A DNA stretch of 39,442 bases from Lachnospiraceae bacterium (GCA_024405115.1 JAKSPD010000016.1:1-39442), one strand, 5' to 3'. Shown: positions 22,668 through 31,339, counted from the first letter of the stretch. Notes: generated by a model not told the origin, from the letters alone. Numbers and translations are program-made.

Positions 22668-23579
22668 TTACATCCCGCCGGGATGCTCCGTGGAATGCCC
22701 TGCGACGCTGGTTGCAAAGGACGTAATCTCAAAAAGCTCTTCCTCCGTAAGGAGTTCAGGGGGGTTTTCCTTTTCAAGGACCTTAAATATGGCGCTTCCC
22801 CCGAAGATGTCCCCGGCACCCGTGGTGTCGATGACCTTTAATCCCGTGAGCGCGGGCACGAATCCCTTTGCGTTTTTGTTCACGTAGAAGGCGCCCTTAG
22901 CCCCGCATGTAACGAAGGCAAGCTTTATCCCGTAGTCACGGATGAGCTTATCGGCTGCCGCCGATGGCTCAAGTCCCCACAGAAAATCCACCTCCTCGTC
23001 ACTTATCTTGACGATGTCCGCCTGCGAGATGGCCCACTCCATCTGCTCCCTGGCTTCTGAAAGGTCCCTCCAGAGGGGCTTTCTCAGGTTCGGGTCGCAG
23101 GTAATGAGCTTTCCCTTTTCCTTTGCATATGCCACGGCCTTTTTCGTGCATTCGCGGGCAGGCTCGTCCGTAAGGGAAAGCGTTCCGAAATGGAACACCC
23201 TTGCCTCATCGATAACGGAAAGGTCCAGCTCATCGAAAGTGATCTGCGTGTCAGCGCCGGGCTTACGGGCAAACGCAAACTGGCGGTCTCCCGACTCGTC
23301 AAAAGTCACAAATGCAAGCGTCGTAAAAAAATCATCGGACAGGATGAGTCCGCGCGTGTCGATCCCGTGTTCATTAAGGGTGTTTTTGAGAAGCTTTCCG
23401 AAGGAGTCGTTTCCGACCTTTCCCAAAAGGGCGGTCTTCCCTCCCTGCTTACTGATGGCCGCAAGGAAATTTGCGGGGGCTCCGCCCGGGTGTGCCGCCA
23501 TCACGGGATACCCGTCCGCTTCCGTTTTCACTGTTGCAAAATCTATTAAAAGCTCTCCTAAAGCCACTACGTCAGTCAT
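22668..23579 (-). CDS. PfkB family carbohydrate kinase, probable fructokinase
   Basis: From ATG 23579 (RBS AAGGAAA; an earlier in-frame ATG at 23594 is possible) the protein has about 303 residues. PfkB family hallmarks are VALGELLIDF, the substrate glycine motif HPGGAPANFLA, and the catalytic DTTGAGDIFGG near the C-terminus. Together with the adjacent D-lyxose/D-mannose isomerase gene it suggests phosphorylation of fructose made from mannose. Last gene of a long minus-strand run; the C-terminus ends HPGGM, and a partial copy of this end with its stop (ACATCCCGCC) recurs just downstream near 22627. Confidence 0.9.
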   Translation of the reverse strand: MTDVVALGELLIDFATVKTEADGYPVMAAHPGGAPANFLAAISKQGGKTALLGKVGNDSFGKLLKNTLNEHGIDTRGLILSDDFFTTLAFVTFDESGDRQFAFARKPGADTQITFDELDLSVIDEARVFHFGTLSLTDEPARECTKKAVAYAKEKGKLITCDPNLRKPLWRDLSEAREQMEWAISQADIVKISDEEVDFLWGLEPSAAADKLIRDYGIKLAFVTCGAKGAFYVNKNAKGFVPALTGLKVIDTTGAGDIFGGSAIFKVLEKENPPELLTEEELFEITSFATSVAGHSTEHPGGM

Positions 23580-23623
23580 GTCATTTCCTTTCATCCCTCA
23601 CATTGAGGGGGGTATGGTCATTA

Positions 23624-24313
23624 TCAGTCCACTGCCGCCGGGTACTCGTTGCATAAAAGGCGGTACGCAGGCTCATCCTCCTCGATGGTGGGGAAACGTC
23701 CCACCGGAGGATTGAAACGATTGTCCGTGTTGTCATCGTTGCACTGGCTCACCTCACCTAAAAGCACCGCGCCAGTCCCCTCCTCCACGGAGAAGTCATG
23801 GTACATGTACTGCTGGATGTGGATGCTCTCTCCGGGCGTAAGGCGCACCTGCGTGCCCGCGGGAACCTTATAGGTCCTTCCGTCAGTGTGAACTGTCACG
23901 TCGCTCTCCATGTCGATGGACTCATCCGGAAGGGAGTTGCAGACACGGATAAGAACGTTCCCGCCGCCGCGGTTTATGATGTCCTCCGTTTTGTACCAGT
24001 GGAAGTGGTTGGGGGCATACTGACCCTCCTTAAGGTACAGAAGCTTCTCCGCATACACCTTCGGGTACTTTTCAGGCATGGAACGGTTTCCGTTACGGAT
24101 GGTTATTAAAGAGAACCCGAACCTGTCGAAGTCGCCCATCCCGTAGTCCGTGATGTCCCATCCAAGCATGCAGTCGCGGACCTCGTCCCATTCATGTCCC
24201 TTTTCCTTCCATTCCTCCGGGGTGAAATGGCAGAAAGGCGGAAGGTAGCAGTGCTCCTTCTCGCACATTGCCTCAAGTTCCTTTAATGCCTTATTTATCT
24301 CTGATCTTTTCAT
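23624..24313 (-). CDS. D-lyxose / D-mannose isomerase (cupin-type)
   Basis: This 229-residue protein matches the D-lyxose ketol-isomerase family: KRSEINKALKELEAM at the start, LPPFCHFTPEEW, CMLGWDITDYGMGDFD, the metal-binding NHFHWYKTEDIINRGGG (two His and a Glu) and a later cupin His in YMYHDFSVEEG. The enzyme interconverts D-lyxose with D-xylulose and often D-mannose with D-fructose. Followed by a PfkB kinase, it probably feeds mannose to fructose-6-phosphate. The start overlaps the folD stop by 4 nt. Confidence 0.9.
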   Translation of the reverse strand: MKRSEINKALKELEAMCEKEHCYLPPFCHFTPEEWKEKGHEWDEVRDCMLGWDITDYGMGDFDRFGFSLITIRNGNRSMPEKYPKVYAEKLLYLKEGQYAPNHFHWYKTEDIINRGGGNVLIRVCNSLPDESIDMESDVTVHTDGRTYKVPAGTQVRLTPGESIHIQQYMYHDFSVEEGTGAVLLGEVSQCNDDNTDNRFNPPVGRFPTIEEDEPAYRLLCNEYPAAVD

Positions 24314-25164
24314 TGTAAACTTCTTTTTGCAGCTTCTATAACGTGTGATATCAGAACCGTGGAGGTGACTCCGCCCACGCCGCCCGGCACAGGTGAAATT
24401 GCCTTAACCTCCGGCTCAACCTTTTCGAAATCACAGTCTCCCGAAATTCCGCCCTTTGCCTCATCCCAGTTGATTCCCACGTCGATTATCACCTGGTCCG
24501 GATTCGTGTAATCAACACCCACCGAATGAAGTTTTCCGAGCGCACATACTAAAATATCAGCCTTTCGGCAGATGTCTGCCGTGTCCGGTGTTTTTGTGTG
24601 GCAGTTAACGACTGTCGCGTTTTCATGCATGAGCATCATCCCCACAGGACGGCCTATTACCAGCGAGCGCCCAATGACCGCGGCCTTTTTCCCTGAAATC
24701 TGAATGCCGTAGAACTTAAGCATTTCCATTGCGGCTTCCGCGGTACATGGCGGAAAACCGGTTTTTGTGTTTGTGAAGACTCCGGCCAGTGATCCGTCAG
24801 TACAGCCGTCCACATCCTTTTTTATGGAAAGCATCCGGCGTGCCCTTTCGCTGTCCAACTGCTTTGGAAGCGGCCTGAACATAAGGATCCCGTGAATGGA
24901 ATCATCCTCGTTGAGCCTTGTGAGCACGGCATCAAAAACCTCCTGCGTCGTATCGGCCGGAAGAATCTCATTTACGACCCTGACGCCCACCTGTGCCGCC
25001 TTTTTCATTGCGTTTTTTTCATATGACAGGTCCTCGGGTCTTTCTCCCACACGGAGGATGCAGAGCGTGGGAATCACGCCTTCTGCATTTAACGCTGCCA
25101 CGTCACCTGTCATTTTTTCCTTTATGGCCTCGATGACCGGGGCACCTTTTAAAATCTCTGCCAT
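24310..25164 (-). CDS. folD: FolD-type methylenetetrahydrofolate dehydrogenase lacking cyclohydrolase residues
   Basis: This 284-residue protein has the FolD fold: SYEKNAMKKA (48 on), KKDVDG (115-120), PPCTAEA and the Rossmann segment GRSLVIGRPVGMML (165-178). Two residues needed for cyclohydrolase action are changed. The Lys of Y-x3-K is Ala52, and the Gln of the usual VQLPLP is Phe96 (MFRPLP). The Asp of KDVDG remains. Human MTHFD1 variants at the equivalent Lys keep dehydrogenase but lose cyclohydrolase activity, so this copy is probably a dehydrogenase only. FchA encoded directly upstream (16-nt overlap) would supply the missing step. Confidence 0.9.
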   Translation of the reverse strand: MAEILKGAPVIEAIKEKMTGDVAALNAEGVIPTLCILRVGERPEDLSYEKNAMKKAAQVGVRVVNEILPADTTQEVFDAVLTRLNEDDSIHGILMFRPLPKQLDSERARRMLSIKKDVDGCTDGSLAGVFTNTKTGFPPCTAEAAMEMLKFYGIQISGKKAAVIGRSLVIGRPVGMMLMHENATVVNCHTKTPDTADICRKADILVCALGKLHSVGVDYTNPDQVIIDVGINWDEAKGGISGDCDFEKVEPEVKAISPVPGGVGGVTSTVLISHVIEAAKRSLQ

Positions 25165-25760
25165 ATATCCTCAAAAACCTTGTCAGCAAGTTTTCCGTAC
25201 CTGTCCATCATCTCTTCCACATGAGCGTCAATCTTTCCGGCATATTCGCGGTCCTTCATGAGGCGGGTATTCACTTTCACGTTGACCGCCGCACCGTACA
25301 TGGCGGCCTTAAGGTGCGCCGCCCCGGTCGCCGCATCCGATATCATGAGCCTTGAGCCCTTCTCCCCGAATTCCTTAATTATTTCAATCGCCTCGCAGGA
25401 GAGGTCAAATATCTCCAGGGGGGCCGAAGCCGCCTCACGAAGACATTTCTCAAGTATCTCATCACGTCCCGGTTCGTCCTTTGGAATCCCGTATGCCCTT
25501 GAAAGCGGCTCAAACACGACGGCGTCCTTTTCAGAGGCCATAAGAAATTTTTCCCGAAGCTCCTGCGCACGTACCATGAGGGCCTTTATGTCCTCCTCGA
25601 CATCCGCATATTTCTTCTTTCCTACGGTGAGCTCGCCCACCATGTCCCCAAGTGCGATTCCGATTGCACCCACTACCGCGGATGCCCCGCCCCCGCCCGG
25701 TACCGGGGCGTTTGACGCTATCATTTCTGTATATTCGTCTAGAGTCCTGTCTTCAAACAT
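25149..25760 (-). CDS. fchA: Cyclodeaminase/cyclohydrolase family protein, probable methenyl-THF cyclohydrolase FchA
   Basis: This 203-residue helical protein has the family motif APVPGGGGASAVVGAIG near residues 14-30, followed by VGKKKYADVEEDI and the closing helices (VNVKVNTRLMKD). Members are formimido-THF cyclodeaminase or methenyl-THF cyclohydrolase (FchA) of the clostridial folate pathway. The downstream folD has lost its cyclohydrolase residues, which favours FchA. It starts 2 bp after the TrkA-N/RyR gene with an AAGGAG RBS and overlaps folD by 16 nt. Confidence 0.88.
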   Translation of the reverse strand: MFEDRTLDEYTEMIASNAPVPGGGGASAVVGAIGIALGDMVGELTVGKKKYADVEEDIKALMVRAQELREKFLMASEKDAVVFEPLSRAYGIPKDEPGRDEILEKCLREAASAPLEIFDLSCEAIEIIKEFGEKGSRLMISDAATGAAHLKAAMYGAAVNVKVNTRLMKDREYAGKIDAHVEEMMDRYGKLADKVFEDIWQRF

Positions 25761-25762
25761 AG

Positions 25763-27430
25763 TTACTCCTTACTGATCATCTTCCACGGAATATAGTCAT
25801 AAGGCAGCGTGTCAGAACGGCGCTCCTTAAGACGGTCAAAGTTCAGGATGCAGTCATGCACCTTTCTTGCAGGATCCTTTTTCTTAAGTCCCTTTTCGTT
25901 GGCATATCCGGTCATTATCGTATAAATGTTCCAGCGCCTGTGTTCTATCTTTATCTTATCCTCGTCAGTAAGCGAAAGCTTCGCCAGCTTTTCCTTCACG
26001 GGCTGATGCATCGACTGTGCAATACTTCCCTCACGGTTATAGAAACCGGCCTTGTCCCATTCGGAATTTCCGCCTGCAAGTATGCTGTATTTTATATGGA
26101 AGTCCTTTGCCCTGTCAACTATTTCAGTATTCATGAGCGCTTCATATGAATAAATGTTGACCCCCTCACGCACGCTCTTCACATTGTCAAGAAGGATGTC
26201 ATGTTCCTTCGCCCTTATTACAATGGCAGGCTTTCCGTTTATTCCCGTGATCCTTCCTATCTCGGTTATCACCGATGCTGCCTTTGCGTCCGTATCAAGC
26301 GCGATTACAAAATAGTTATAAGGCATCTCCTCCGCATTTTTTTCAAGAAGGGCCGAAAAATGAAGTGTTTCAGCGTTAGCCGTGAAGAAACGCATGACAA
26401 AGAGTCCGTCCGTGTCAAAGGGATCACCGTCCTCCGCCTTTATTTCCACCTCATAGTACCCGTTTTTCTTCTCAACCTTGTCAAGAATCTTTGAATTGAA
26501 GTTTGAAAGGAATACAGGAAGGATTTTTTCCATACCGCTGTCATATAGGTCAAACACGATCTTTGAATCCGCTGACATTACCGCCATGTTTGCGGCTGAC
26601 AGGAAGAAGTTCCGGCCGAACTCCCCGAATCCGAGAATGCCGACATGCACGTCGTACGGTGCCTCGACATAATCAGCAATCGGAGTTTCCATGAGCACTT
26701 CCTCCGCTGCCTTTTTCTTCGGGTCATAGATTGTGAGCACAGGACGCTCCGCCATTTCCTGAGCATCATACCATTTCCTGACTATGTCTGATATTCCGTC
26801 TTCGCGGCATACAAAGAATATCTTCTGTGATGCCTTGAGTCCCTCTGCCTTTGTTATCTCATTTAGAAGCTTAAGGTTGTTGAAGGGGTCCTCATCACAG
26901 AGCAGTATGCTGTTGATGTCCCGGACCCTGGCTGACTTAACCGTATTGCCGTCCTCATAGTCAAGAATGATTCTGATTCCGGATGAAATAAGCCTGACCT
27001 TTTCCTCTCCCTGGAGAGGCGCCTTTTCAACAGTGTAAACCTTATACCTGTCGCCCGACTTTGAAAACGCCTTAATGAAGTTCTTTTTGTACGTTCCCTC
27101 GCCCATGACGATTATGGACTCAGCTCCCTTCCTGCCGCTGCGGCCCTTACGGAATCCCACGTACGTCCTTACAAGAAGAGTCAGTCCTGCAACGGTACAG
27201 AAAGGTGCAACAATTATGCACAGACAGTACAGCGACCCTATAAACTTTTCAAAATAGCTGTCACTTTCGTGCAGGAAGGCCACGGCTTCCCTAAGCTTTA
27301 TGTCCGGGTCAATCTTATAGGCCTTTATCGCATTCTGGATGTTTAAAAGGATCCTCAGAACCCTGTCTTCCGTATCGTGATAATAAATGAAGCCCTCTAT
27401 GATACACACCACGAAAATTCCAAGCGCCAC
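25763..27430 (-). CDS. Membrane protein with TrkA-N (NAD-binding) and C-terminal RyR domains
   Basis: The uninterrupted part is 555 residues from a GTG at 27430 that has no RBS. It has two N-terminal helices (ALGIFVVCIIEGFIYY; FIGSLYCLCIIVAPFCTVAG), then two nucleotide-binding Rossmann-like units (ESIIVMGEGTYKKNF; VHVGILGFGEFGRNFF), and near the end IEHRRWNIYTIMTGY...HDCILNFD, the RyR-domain pattern. Such TrkA-N/RyR proteins resemble ligand-gated channel regulators or nucleotide sensors of unknown output. The natural start is probably ATG 27481 (see the upstream feature), with an in-frame TAG at 27446-27448. It lies in the operon before fchA. Confidence 0.8.
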   Translation of the reverse strand: MALGIFVVCIIEGFIYYHDTEDRVLRILLNIQNAIKAYKIDPDIKLREAVAFLHESDSYFEKFIGSLYCLCIIVAPFCTVAGLTLLVRTYVGFRKGRSGRKGAESIIVMGEGTYKKNFIKAFSKSGDRYKVYTVEKAPLQGEEKVRLISSGIRIILDYEDGNTVKSARVRDINSILLCDEDPFNNLKLLNEITKAEGLKASQKIFFVCREDGISDIVRKWYDAQEMAERPVLTIYDPKKKAAEEVLMETPIADYVEAPYDVHVGILGFGEFGRNFFLSAANMAVMSADSKIVFDLYDSGMEKILPVFLSNFNSKILDKVEKKNGYYEVEIKAEDGDPFDTDGLFVMRFFTANAETLHFSALLEKNAEEMPYNYFVIALDTDAKAASVITEIGRITGINGKPAIVIRAKEHDILLDNVKSVREGVNIYSYEALMNTEIVDRAKDFHIKYSILAGGNSEWDKAGFYNREGSIAQSMHQPVKEKLAKLSLTDEDKIKIEHRRWNIYTIMTGYANEKGLKKKDPARKVHDCILNFDRLKERRSDTLPYDYIPWKMISKE

Positions 27431-27481
27431 GTACCACAGATAGTCCTAATAGGTTTTTCTTTTGCTTTTAATACTTTCCAT
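27431..27481 (-). other. 5' part of the TrkA-N/RyR gene: RBS, ATG and an in-frame amber codon
   Basis: AAAGGAG lies 5 nt before an ATG (27481-27479) that is in frame with the gene. It reads MESIKSKRKTY, then TAG (27448-27446), then DYLWYV joining the first membrane helix at the GTG annotated start. The strong RBS and correct frame show that translation was meant to start here. Without readthrough the product would stop after 11 residues. CAG in place of TAG would give YQDYLWYV, a plausible helix start. Confidence 0.75.
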
Positions 27482-27509
27482 CCGTACTCCTTTAAACGGC
27501 CTGCAACGG

Positions 27510-28388
27510 TTATTGCGCTTTTACCTTCTGATTTGTCATGCGGTAAAGATTTACCGTATATACGATGATGCCTGCCCAGATGAAGGCAAAGCATATCAGT
27601 TTTTCCTTTGTAAGCGGCTCCCCCAGGATGACGCCGCACAGGATTGAAAGGGTGGGACTCACGTAATGGCAGAGCGCCGTGGTGAACATTGAAAGCTTTT
27701 TCACGCCCAGCGAGTAAAAAAGCATGGGCGTGGCAGTAACAACTCCCGCACCCACCACGTAAAGCTTATCCATGAGGCTCATTCCTGCAAGGCCGTTTTC
27801 CCCGCGGTAAAAGACCAGAAGCCCTATGAGTGCGAACGGGAACATCATGAAAATCTCCATGGATGTCGTGATTATGCCGTCCTCCGTCATTCCCTTTTTA
27901 ATTGCGGAATAAACGGCGAACGCCGATGCGAGCACGGCTGCAGCCCACGGAAACTCCCCGAAGCCCCTGACTGATGTCGATATGCCTATGGCAACCAGAA
28001 TAAGGACGATTACATGGTATTTCGTTATCTTTTCCCTGTAGATGAAGGCACCGAAAGAAAAAATCACGATGGGCATCAGATAATATCCGAACCCAACCTC
28101 CTGCACCTTGCCGGCCTTGATGGCAAAAAGGTACACAAACCAGTCAACCGCAAGGAACAGCGCTGCCGGGACTTCGCGTTTTAAAGTTTCCTTATTCTTA
28201 AAGGCTGCCTCAAGCACAGGGAGCTTTCCCTGCGCCTTCAAAATGATGAAACAGCACACGGAAGCCATGCATATCCTCCAAAGCATGAGGAACATGGTGT
28301 CCATGCCGCCCGATAAACTCCAGTATAAAGGCTGCAGTCCCCATATAAGGAACGTGACAGCCATGCAAGAAAGACCGCTCTTAAACAT
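27510..28388 (-). CDS. EamA/DMT superfamily permease, RarD-like
   Basis: This 292-residue protein has ten hydrophobic segments in the DMT two-times-five pattern. It begins VTFLIWGLQPLYW and has WRICMASVCCFIIL, VDWFVYLFAIKAGKVQEVGFGYYLMP and MLFYSLGVKKLSMFTTALCHYVSPTLSIL, matching the RarD subgroup. The substrate is unknown; DMT proteins often export metabolites or amino acids. The gene ends 28 bp before the TrkA-N/RyR start on the same strand. Confidence 0.88.
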   Translation of the reverse strand: MFKSGLSCMAVTFLIWGLQPLYWSLSGGMDTMFLMLWRICMASVCCFIILKAQGKLPVLEAAFKNKETLKREVPAALFLAVDWFVYLFAIKAGKVQEVGFGYYLMPIVIFSFGAFIYREKITKYHVIVLILVAIGISTSVRGFGEFPWAAAVLASAFAVYSAIKKGMTEDGIITTSMEIFMMFPFALIGLLVFYRGENGLAGMSLMDKLYVVGAGVVTATPMLFYSLGVKKLSMFTTALCHYVSPTLSILCGVILGEPLTKEKLICFAFIWAGIIVYTVNLYRMTNQKVKAQ

Positions 28389-28424
28389 ACAAACTTCCTA
28401 AAACGATATACTTACACCTTCAGT

Positions 28425-28835
28425 TTATGAAAGGTTCTCCGGACCGAAGCTCTGGGGCAGCAGTTCTTCCAGCGTATAAACATCATAATCCTCAGTGGAG
28501 GCGGAAATGATCACCCTGAATTCCTTCGGGTCACAGAACTCCCTCATGACCTGCCTGCACACTCCGCAGGGCGGGGCCTTTTCACACTTTTCCCCCTGCA
28601 TTCCCCCGGTAACGGCGATGGCCGTGAACTTTCTTTTTCCCTCGCTCACCGCCTTGAAAAACGCGGTTCTCTCAGCACACATTGTGGGCCCGTAAGATGC
28701 GTTTTCAATGTTGCAGCCTTTTACTATCTCTCCGTCCTCGCACAATAGCGCCGCACCCACGGCATAGTGGGAATACGGGACATAGGAAAGGTTTCTCATT
28801 TCCTCTGCTGTTTTAATGAGTTTTTCAATATCCAT
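28425..28835 (-). CDS. cdd: Cytidine deaminase
   Basis: This 136-residue tetrameric-type cytidine deaminase starts at ATG 28835, sharing one base with the TGA of the upstream gene. Zinc-site motifs are CAER (catalytic Glu) in CNIENASYGPTMCAERTAFF and the PPCGVCRQ cysteine pair. It salvages cytidine and deoxycytidine to uridine forms. Length is normal. Coupling to a threonine-aldolase-like gene has no clear pathway reason. Confidence 0.95.
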   Translation of the reverse strand: MDIEKLIKTAEEMRNLSYVPYSHYAVGAALLCEDGEIVKGCNIENASYGPTMCAERTAFFKAVSEGKRKFTAIAVTGGMQGEKCEKAPPCGVCRQVMREFCDPKEFRVIISASTEDYDVYTLEELLPQSFGPENLS

Positions 28836-29857
28836 CAAAGTACCTCTGTCAATGCCTTTACATCCGCTTCACCGGTAGCCCAGCTTGTAACGAACCTTAT
28901 GACCACGCGGCTGTCGCCGATGTCTTCCCATAAAGTGTAGTTCACCTTTTCCGAAAGGGCCTCCGCCCTTGACTTATCCATCACCACAAAAATCTGGTTC
29001 GTGGGTGAATCAACATAGAATTCATAGCCTTTTTCCTTAAGTGCCTTTTTAATGACGGCAGCCTTTTCAACAGCGTTTCTTCCGCCCCTGATATAAAGGT
29101 CATCAGTAAACATCACGTCATACTGCACTGCCACTATCCAGCCCTTTGCAAGAAGAGCCCCGTGCTGCTTTACGCGGGATAAAAACCTCTCCGGCATGTT
29201 TCCTTTCGTGAATACAAGAGCTTCCCCGAAAAGCGCGCCGCACTTTGTTCCACCGATATAGAACGCATCGGTAAGGAGGGCATAATCAGAAAGCGTGAGC
29301 GTTTCATCGGCCGCAAGGGCCTCTGCCAGTCTTGCCCCGTCCATGTAAAGCGGCATCCTGTATTCATCACATACCTTACGGATGGCTGCAAGTTCCTCCC
29401 TCGTGTAAAGGGTTCCAAGCTCAGTGGGCTGGGAAATGTATACCATTCCCGGGGTCACGATGTGGTCCCATGACTCATCACCGTAGTACTTCTTCACGTA
29501 TTCATGAAGCTCTCCCGCATCCATCTTTCCGTTATGTGAAGGAATGGTAAGAACCTTGTGCCCTGTAAACTCAATGGCTCCCGACTCATGTGCCTCCACG
29601 TGACCTGTCCTGGTGGCAACCACACCTTCATAAGGCTTTAAAAGCGTGTCGATTGCGAGCTGGTTAGTCTGTGTTCCGCCGGTAAGGAAAAATACCTCCG
29701 CATTCGGGCAGGAAATGGCGGCACGGATCTTTTCAGCCGCACTTTCACAGTAACGGCTTCCCATGTAGCCGGCCTGTTTTTCAAAATTAATTTCAGTAAG
29801 CTTCTCAAGGATCTCCTGATGGGCACCCTCACAGTAATCGTTTACAAATGATAACAT
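28835..29857 (-). CDS. Threonine aldolase / beta-eliminating lyase family PLP enzyme
   Basis: ATG 29857 has GAGG 8 nt upstream and gives 340 residues; a GTG three codons earlier is less likely. The PLP fold shows FFLTGGTQTNQLAID, RTGHVEAHESGAIEF, LYMDGARLAEALA and the lysine-bearing YIGGTKCGALFGEA. This is the low-specificity threonine aldolase group, cleaving threonine or allo-threonine to glycine and acetaldehyde; related lyases cannot be ruled out. It is the first gene of the leftward run that continues with cytidine deaminase. Confidence 0.88.
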   Translation of the reverse strand: MLSFVNDYCEGAHQEILEKLTEINFEKQAGYMGSRYCESAAEKIRAAISCPNAEVFFLTGGTQTNQLAIDTLLKPYEGVVATRTGHVEAHESGAIEFTGHKVLTIPSHNGKMDAGELHEYVKKYYGDESWDHIVTPGMVYISQPTELGTLYTREELAAIRKVCDEYRMPLYMDGARLAEALAADETLTLSDYALLTDAFYIGGTKCGALFGEALVFTKGNMPERFLSRVKQHGALLAKGWIVAVQYDVMFTDDLYIRGGRNAVEKAAVIKKALKEKGYEFYVDSPTNQIFVVMDKSRAEALSEKVNYTLWEDIGDSRVVIRFVTSWATGEADVKALTEVL

Positions 29858-29959
29858 CTCATTCACCTCGCTTAATTACATAAATATACCATCTGGCTTC
29901 CCTGAAAACAAGCTTCACAGACACTATCCTAAAAAAACACACTTGTACTGAAAAAGTGG

Positions 29960-29965
29960 TATAAT
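29960..29965 (+). promoter_or_regulatory. Extended -10 promoter giving a near-leaderless transcript
   Basis: TGGTATAAT is an extended -10 element with TATAAT at 29960-29965. The start codon is at 29975, so transcription would start only about 2-3 nt before the ATG. No Shine-Dalgarno sequence is seen. A clear -35 at the right distance is lacking, as is common for extended -10 promoters. Confidence 0.55.
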
Positions 29966-29974
29966 CGTTTCGTT

Positions 29975-31339
29975 ATGGAAAAAAAGAGGACTTTTGGAAA
30001 AAACGTGGACATGACCAATGGGGTTGTCTGGCAGAAACTCCTTCTGTTTGCGCTGCCCCTTATTCTGGGCGATTTCCTGCAGCAGCTTTATTCCACAGTC
30101 GACTCGATAATCGTGGGAAACTGCGTGGGTAAGACAGCGCTTGCGGCAGTAACCAGCACAGAGACACTCATCAACTCGATAATAGGCCTGTTTTCAGGCA
30201 TTTCATTAGGCGGAACAATAGTAATCGCAAGATATTTCGGGGCTAAAGAAGATGAAAAGGTCTCCAGGTCGGTTCACACCACCATGTCAATCGCCCTCCT
30301 GATGGGACTTATGATGATGGCAATAGGTATTTCTCTTTCCCCCACGCTTTTAAGGATACTGAAGACCCCTGATGATGTCTTCGATGAGGCCGGACAGTAC
30401 CTGACCATCTACTTCAGCGGAATGATCGGCCTTGTCGTCTACAACATGTCAGGCGGAATCCTTCGCGCCGCAGGTGATTCTGTACGCCCGCTTATCGCGC
30501 TCGCCATAACGTCCGTAGTTAACATAATTCTTGACCTTGTGTTCGTTGTGGGTTTTCGCATGGGCGTTGCCGGAGCGGCATATGCCACCATCATCGCCAT
30601 TTATGTTTCCGCGGTTTACCTTCTTGTAATTCTCGTAAAGACCAAAGGCTCCTGCCATTTCAGCTTCAGAAAGCTCTGTTACGACAGAAAGATAGCCCGT
30701 ATGGTCTACAGCATCGGCGTTCCTAACGGAATACAGAAATCCGTTGTCGCGTTTGCAAACCTTTTTGTAATATCACACATCAACCTGTTCGGTTCAGGCG
30801 CTTCCGCAGGATGGGGCGTCTTCAGGAAGGTCGATACCGTCGTGATGAACATCATCGGCAACATCGGCCAGGCCGCGTCAACATTCGTGAGCCAGAACAT
30901 CGGCGCAAGGCGGCCTGAAAGAATAAAAAAGGGGACCGGATTCAGCCTTATCTTCTGTTTTGTCACGTGCATCATAATGAATGCGCTGCTTCTTGTTTTC
31001 CGTGAACCCATCATCATGCTCTTTACGGATGACCCCGATGTGCTTTATTACGGCTCGCTCGCATTCACCACGGCACTCTTCTTCCAGCCGGCCAACGCAA
31101 TTGCCCATACCATAGCGGGAGTCATCCGCGGCTACGGGGACGGCAGGGGCCCCTCATACATCACGATACTCTGCATGGTGGTGCTGCGTCAGATTTACCT
31201 GAACGCACTGTGGGGGCACTTTGAGAGCTTCACCTTTGCGGTGAGCTGCTATCCGTTTGCATGGCTGCTTAACTGCCTGTTTGTGGTGCTCTATTATTTT
31301 TACAGGAAGAAAAAGGGATACCTTGAAATTCCATCCTGA
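29975..31339 (+). CDS. MATE family efflux transporter (first copy)
   Basis: This 454-residue protein has the twelve-helix MATE layout in two halves: VWQKLLLFALPLILGDFLQQ with LYSTVDSIIVGNCVG in the first, YSIGVPNGIQKSVVAFANLF and QNIGARRPERIKKG in the second. These antiporters export drugs or metabolites using Na+ or H+ gradients. The start has no RBS; the message may be leaderless (see promoter). A second, divergent MATE gene lies 250 bp downstream. Confidence 0.92.
   Translation: MEKKRTFGKNVDMTNGVVWQKLLLFALPLILGDFLQQLYSTVDSIIVGNCVGKTALAAVTSTETLINSIIGLFSGISLGGTIVIARYFGAKEDEKVSRSVHTTMSIALLMGLMMMAIGISLSPTLLRILKTPDDVFDEAGQYLTIYFSGMIGLVVYNMSGGILRAAGDSVRPLIALAITSVVNIILDLVFVVGFRMGVAGAAYATIIAIYVSAVYLLVILVKTKGSCHFSFRKLCYDRKIARMVYSIGVPNGIQKSVVAFANLFVISHINLFGSGASAGWGVFRKVDTVVMNIIGNIGQAASTFVSQNIGARRPERIKKGTGFSLIFCFVTCIIMNALLLVFREPIIMLFTDDPDVLYYGSLAFTTALFFQPANAIAHTIAGVIRGYGDGRGPSYITILCMVVLRQIYLNALWGHFESFTFAVSCYPFAWLLNCLFVVLYYFYRKKKGYLEIPS

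Noticed and set aside
10799-27448. Genome-wide reassignment of TAG to glutamine
   Set aside because: One gene here ends in TAG in a normal way, and several other genes are plainly decaying. Two nonsense mutations explain the data without recoding, so I keep it only as a testable idea.
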